Shown here: positions 44,768 through 46,452 of the stretch, one piece after another | Numbering within the stretch: the stretch's first letter is position 1 | Layout: each line of letters starts with the position of its first letter | Assembly (NCBI GenBank): GCA_902803375.1 | Contig: CADCPN010000043.1 | Coordinates: forward strand, 1 to 46,452 | Origin: an uncultured Erysipelotrichaceae bacterium | GTDB taxonomy: Bacteria; Bacillota_I; Bacilli_A; RFN20; CAG-826 | Length of the DNA: 46,452 nt | Direction: 5' to 3' | Position numbers and translations under genes: made by a program | Notes under the pieces: model-generated | The model's database searches: none | What the model saw: only the letters and a program-made list of their open reading frames with translations | Told to the model about the DNA's origin: nothing

Positions 44768-44821
44768 GGAATGATAATACTGATTTGTAACCTACATTTG
44801 CAATTATGTTGTAGGTTACAT
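44768..44821 (-). promoter_or_regulatory. predicted promoter of HipA-like gene overlapping the repeat
   Basis: On the minus strand TTGCAA (centre of repeat copy 2), an 18-bp spacer made mostly of the TGTAGGTTACA arm, and TATTAT lie six bases before ATG 44767. The palindrome arms therefore bracket the -35 and fill the spacer, the typical position of a repressor operator. Confidence 0.55.
44785..44821. repeat. 37-bp palindromic repeat, copy 2 (upstream of HipA-like gene)
   Basis: This copy is identical to 43432-43468 and in the same orientation, 1353 bp apart. It lies between the divergent HipA-like gene and uridine kinase. Confidence 0.9.
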
Positions 44822-44889
44822 TTATCACTTCTTTAAGAAAAAGGATAAAAAGGGCATAATGGCCTACTGGAAATAATAGGAGTCAATTT

Positions 44890-45582
44890 ATGGCAAGAAT
44901 CATTTTGGTCGGAGGCGGTTCCTCCTCTGGCAAAAGCTATGTCACGAGCCAGGTCGTGAAGGAGGTTGGCCCGGAGAACGTCACCCGCATCACCCTCGAT
45001 GACTACTATAAGGATCAGTCCCAGATGAGCGAGGAAGAACGCCGCAAAGTCAACTACGACCACCCCAAAGCCTTTGATTGGCCACTTATGAGACAGCAAA
45101 TCAAGGACTTGAAGATGGATAAGCCCATCGATAAGCCGATCTATGATTTCGTCGCAAGAAACCGCTCCAAAGAAGTGGAGCACATCGTTCCCTCCAAAGT
45201 CGTTGTCGTCGAAGGCATCATGGCCCTCGTCGATGACCAGGTGAGGAGGCTAGGGGACATCAAGGTCTTCATCAACGCCTCCCCGGAAAGAAGATTCCTC
45301 CGCCGCATCATCCGCGACTCCAAGGAAAGAGGCAGGGCCTTTGACAATATCGTTAACCAGTATTTCTCCTCCGTTCAGCCGATGTATGGCGAGATCGTCG
45401 AGCCTTCCCTGCAGTATGCTGACCTCATCGTCAACAACGACGGCGTCAAAAACCTCGCCGTCGATGTCTTGGCTTCCGTTTTCCGCAAGGAAATCGAGAT
45501 TGCCAATACCCCGAACTATAAGGGCAGGGTCATGAACGAAGAGTTCTCCGAAGAAGTCCTAAGCGACGTCTTCAAAGGATAA
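44890..45582 (+). CDS. udk: uridine kinase
   Basis: A 230-residue cytosolic kinase phosphorylating uridine (and cytidine) to the monophosphate. The Walker A loop VGGGSSSGKSYVTSQV is at residues 6-21. ITLDDYYKDQSQMSEEE, NYDHPKAFDWPLM and YDFVARNRSKEVEHI are uridine kinase hallmarks, and the lid region RRIIRDSKERGRAFDNIVNQY is normal. It is slightly longer than typical (about 210) by a C-terminal tail. AGGAG precedes the ATG. It adds the nucleoside route to the salvage functions elsewhere in the window. Confidence 0.93.
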   Translation: MARIILVGGGSSSGKSYVTSQVVKEVGPENVTRITLDDYYKDQSQMSEEERRKVNYDHPKAFDWPLMRQQIKDLKMDKPIDKPIYDFVARNRSKEVEHIVPSKVVVVEGIMALVDDQVRRLGDIKVFINASPERRFLRRIIRDSKERGRAFDNIVNQYFSSVQPMYGEIVEPSLQYADLIVNNDGVKNLAVDVLASVFRKEIEIANTPNYKGRVMNEEFSEEVLSDVFKG

Positions 45583-45654
45583 GCTTCCGTATATACGAAA
45601 GGGCCGTAGGAATCGGTGTTGTTCGATTTCTGGCATTCGTCGAAAGATAAGCCA

Positions 45655-45685
45655 ACAGGGGCTTTATGGCAAGTCCCTGTTTTTA
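45655..45685 (+). terminator. intrinsic terminator after udk
   Basis: ACAGGGGCTT and AAGTCCCTGT (one wobble) pair around TATGGC and run into TTTTATC. The rest of the gap to 45840 shows no gene. Confidence 0.75.
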
Positions 45686-45840
45686 TCGCAAAAGGAAGAA
45701 GCGATGATCTATAAGGATGGAAAAGGCCTTGCCAATTTTGCCTGTGGCTTCCATGCGACCTTGAAAACAAAAGAAGCATTTCTCTTGTAAGTTAATATTT
45801 ATTAACTATATTGGTTTTGCAATTACTAAGGAGATTATCC

Positions 45841-46323
45841 ATGAACGTCTTTGATATAACCGTTAAGAACAACAAAGGAGAAGAAGTAGCCCTTTCTTCC
45901 TACAGGGGCAAGGTCCTTCTCATCGTCAACACCGCCACCGGTTGCGGCTTCACCCCGCAATATGAGGGGCTAGAAGCCCTATATAAGAAGTACAAGGATC
46001 AGGGGCTAGAGATCCTCGACTTCCCCTGCAACCAGTTCTTCGGCCAAGCGCCAGGCAGCGATGAAGAGATCCACCAGTTCTGCACCCTCAAGTACAACAC
46101 CACCTTCCCGCGCTTCCAGAAAATCGACGTCAAAGGCAAAGACGCCTCTCCGTTATTTGTCTATCTTTCCACTGCCAAAAACGGCAAGGAGAAGGGCAAG
46201 AAGCCAAGCTGGAACTTCAATAAGTACCTTATCTCCAAAAGCGGCGACTTCGTGAAGCACTTCGGTTCCATGACTAAGCCGGAAGAGCTTTCCGCCGATA
46301 TCGAAGCAGAACTCGCTAAATAA
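45841..46323 (+). CDS. glutathione peroxidase-family thiol peroxidase
   Basis: A 160-residue protein reducing peroxides. The peroxidatic residue is Cys (not selenocysteine) in NTATGCGFTPQYEGL near residue 36. The Gln site is in FPCNQFFGQ and the Trp site in KPSWNFNKYLI, completing the catalytic set. Bacterial homologues usually work with thioredoxin. A second Cys in HQFCTLKYN is at the resolving-Cys region. I set the start at 45841, after AAGGAG with normal spacing; an upstream in-frame ATG at 45811 precedes that ribosome site. A terminator follows. Confidence 0.94.
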   Translation: MNVFDITVKNNKGEEVALSSYRGKVLLIVNTATGCGFTPQYEGLEALYKKYKDQGLEILDFPCNQFFGQAPGSDEEIHQFCTLKYNTTFPRFQKIDVKGKDASPLFVYLSTAKNGKEKGKKPSWNFNKYLISKSGDFVKHFGSMTKPEELSADIEAELAK

Positions 46324-46340
46324 GCCATTTCTTAGCGTTG

Positions 46341-46368
46341 ACCGCGACTAATCTCGCGGTTTTTGTTT
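46341..46368 (+). terminator. intrinsic terminator after glutathione peroxidase
   Basis: ACCGCGA and TCGCGGT pair around CTAATC and are followed by TTTTGTTTTG. Confidence 0.8.
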
Positions 46369-46399
46369 TGACTAGGAAATTGTATTTAACCTCCCCCAT

Positions 46400-46428
46400 A
46401 AGAAAACCGGCCTCCCTGGGCCGGCTTG
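46400..46428 (-). terminator. terminator of a minus-strand gene entering from the right edge
   Basis: On the minus strand GCCGGCC and GGCCGGT pair and run into TTTCTTA. Upstream of it the minus strand reads Tyr-Lys-Pro-Glu-stop at 46438-46452, probably the last codons of a gene whose body lies outside the window. Confidence 0.55.
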
Positions 46429-46452
46429 GGACTGCTCTTACTCCGGTTTGTA

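Noticed and set aside
43432..44821. CRISPR-like reading of the 37-bp repeats
   Set aside because: Only two copies, 1353 bp apart, with a gene between them rather than spacers.
45583..45840. Minus-strand frame of 87 codons upstream of the glutathione peroxidase
   Set aside because: It has no ribosome site or recognisable motif and overlaps the udk terminator.

Overview
The window looks like a chromosomal segment of a low-GC-lineage Gram-positive bacterium (Firmicutes, class Bacilli in the broad sense, perhaps an uncultured gut lineage near Erysipelotrichales/RF39) with a base composition near 50% GC. The basis is the gene repertoire: a DUF1846 protein, AzgA-type and UraA-type nucleobase permeases, an M18 aminopeptidase, FtsX-type ABC exporters, standard AGGAGG ribosome sites, lipobox lipoproteins and no outer-membrane genes. 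Species-level placement cannot be made by eye. No rRNA, tRNA or CRISPR array was seen.

Layout. Positions 1-720 are a decay zone holding remnants of an ATP-binding protein and probably of an IS3-type OrfA. Positions 740-3942 carry an AEC transporter, a HIT protein and a DUF1846 protein on the minus strand. Positions 4153-6526 hold two genes interrupted by in-frame stops: a small lipoprotein and a membrane EAL (cyclic-di-GMP phosphodiesterase) protein. Positions 6721-10760 hold two tandem M6-like zinc metalloprotease lipoproteins. Positions 10814-16163 hold three transporters: a P-type ATPase, an MFS protein and an ArsB/SLC13-like permease.

Positions 16250-27864 form a nucleobase-salvage island: apt and guaB; guaA with a purine permease behind a guanine-type riboswitch; uraA and upp behind a candidate attenuator; hpt; and a divergent prs. 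Small Nudix, GNAT and DUF1801 genes are interspersed. Together these genes would import purine bases and uracil, convert them to nucleotides with PRPP, and route IMP to GMP. A uridine kinase at 44890 adds the pyrimidine nucleoside branch.

Positions 28097-30404 pair an AEC transporter with a D-2-hydroxyacid dehydrogenase. An IS200 tnpA remnant follows, then HAD, HD, mutY, HD and plsC genes. Positions 35203-41410 are a three-gene ABC exporter locus bounded by related hairpins. Beyond a Nudix zinc-ribbon remnant lie an M18 aminopeptidase, an ASCH protein, a HipA-like kinase flanked by two exact 37-bp repeats, uridine kinase and a glutathione peroxidase.

The strongest candidates for a second look are the solitary HipA-like gene between identical palindromic repeats, the amber codon inside an otherwise intact EAL domain, the PRPP synthetase with substituted active-site loops, and a set of genes that appear to be leaderless.
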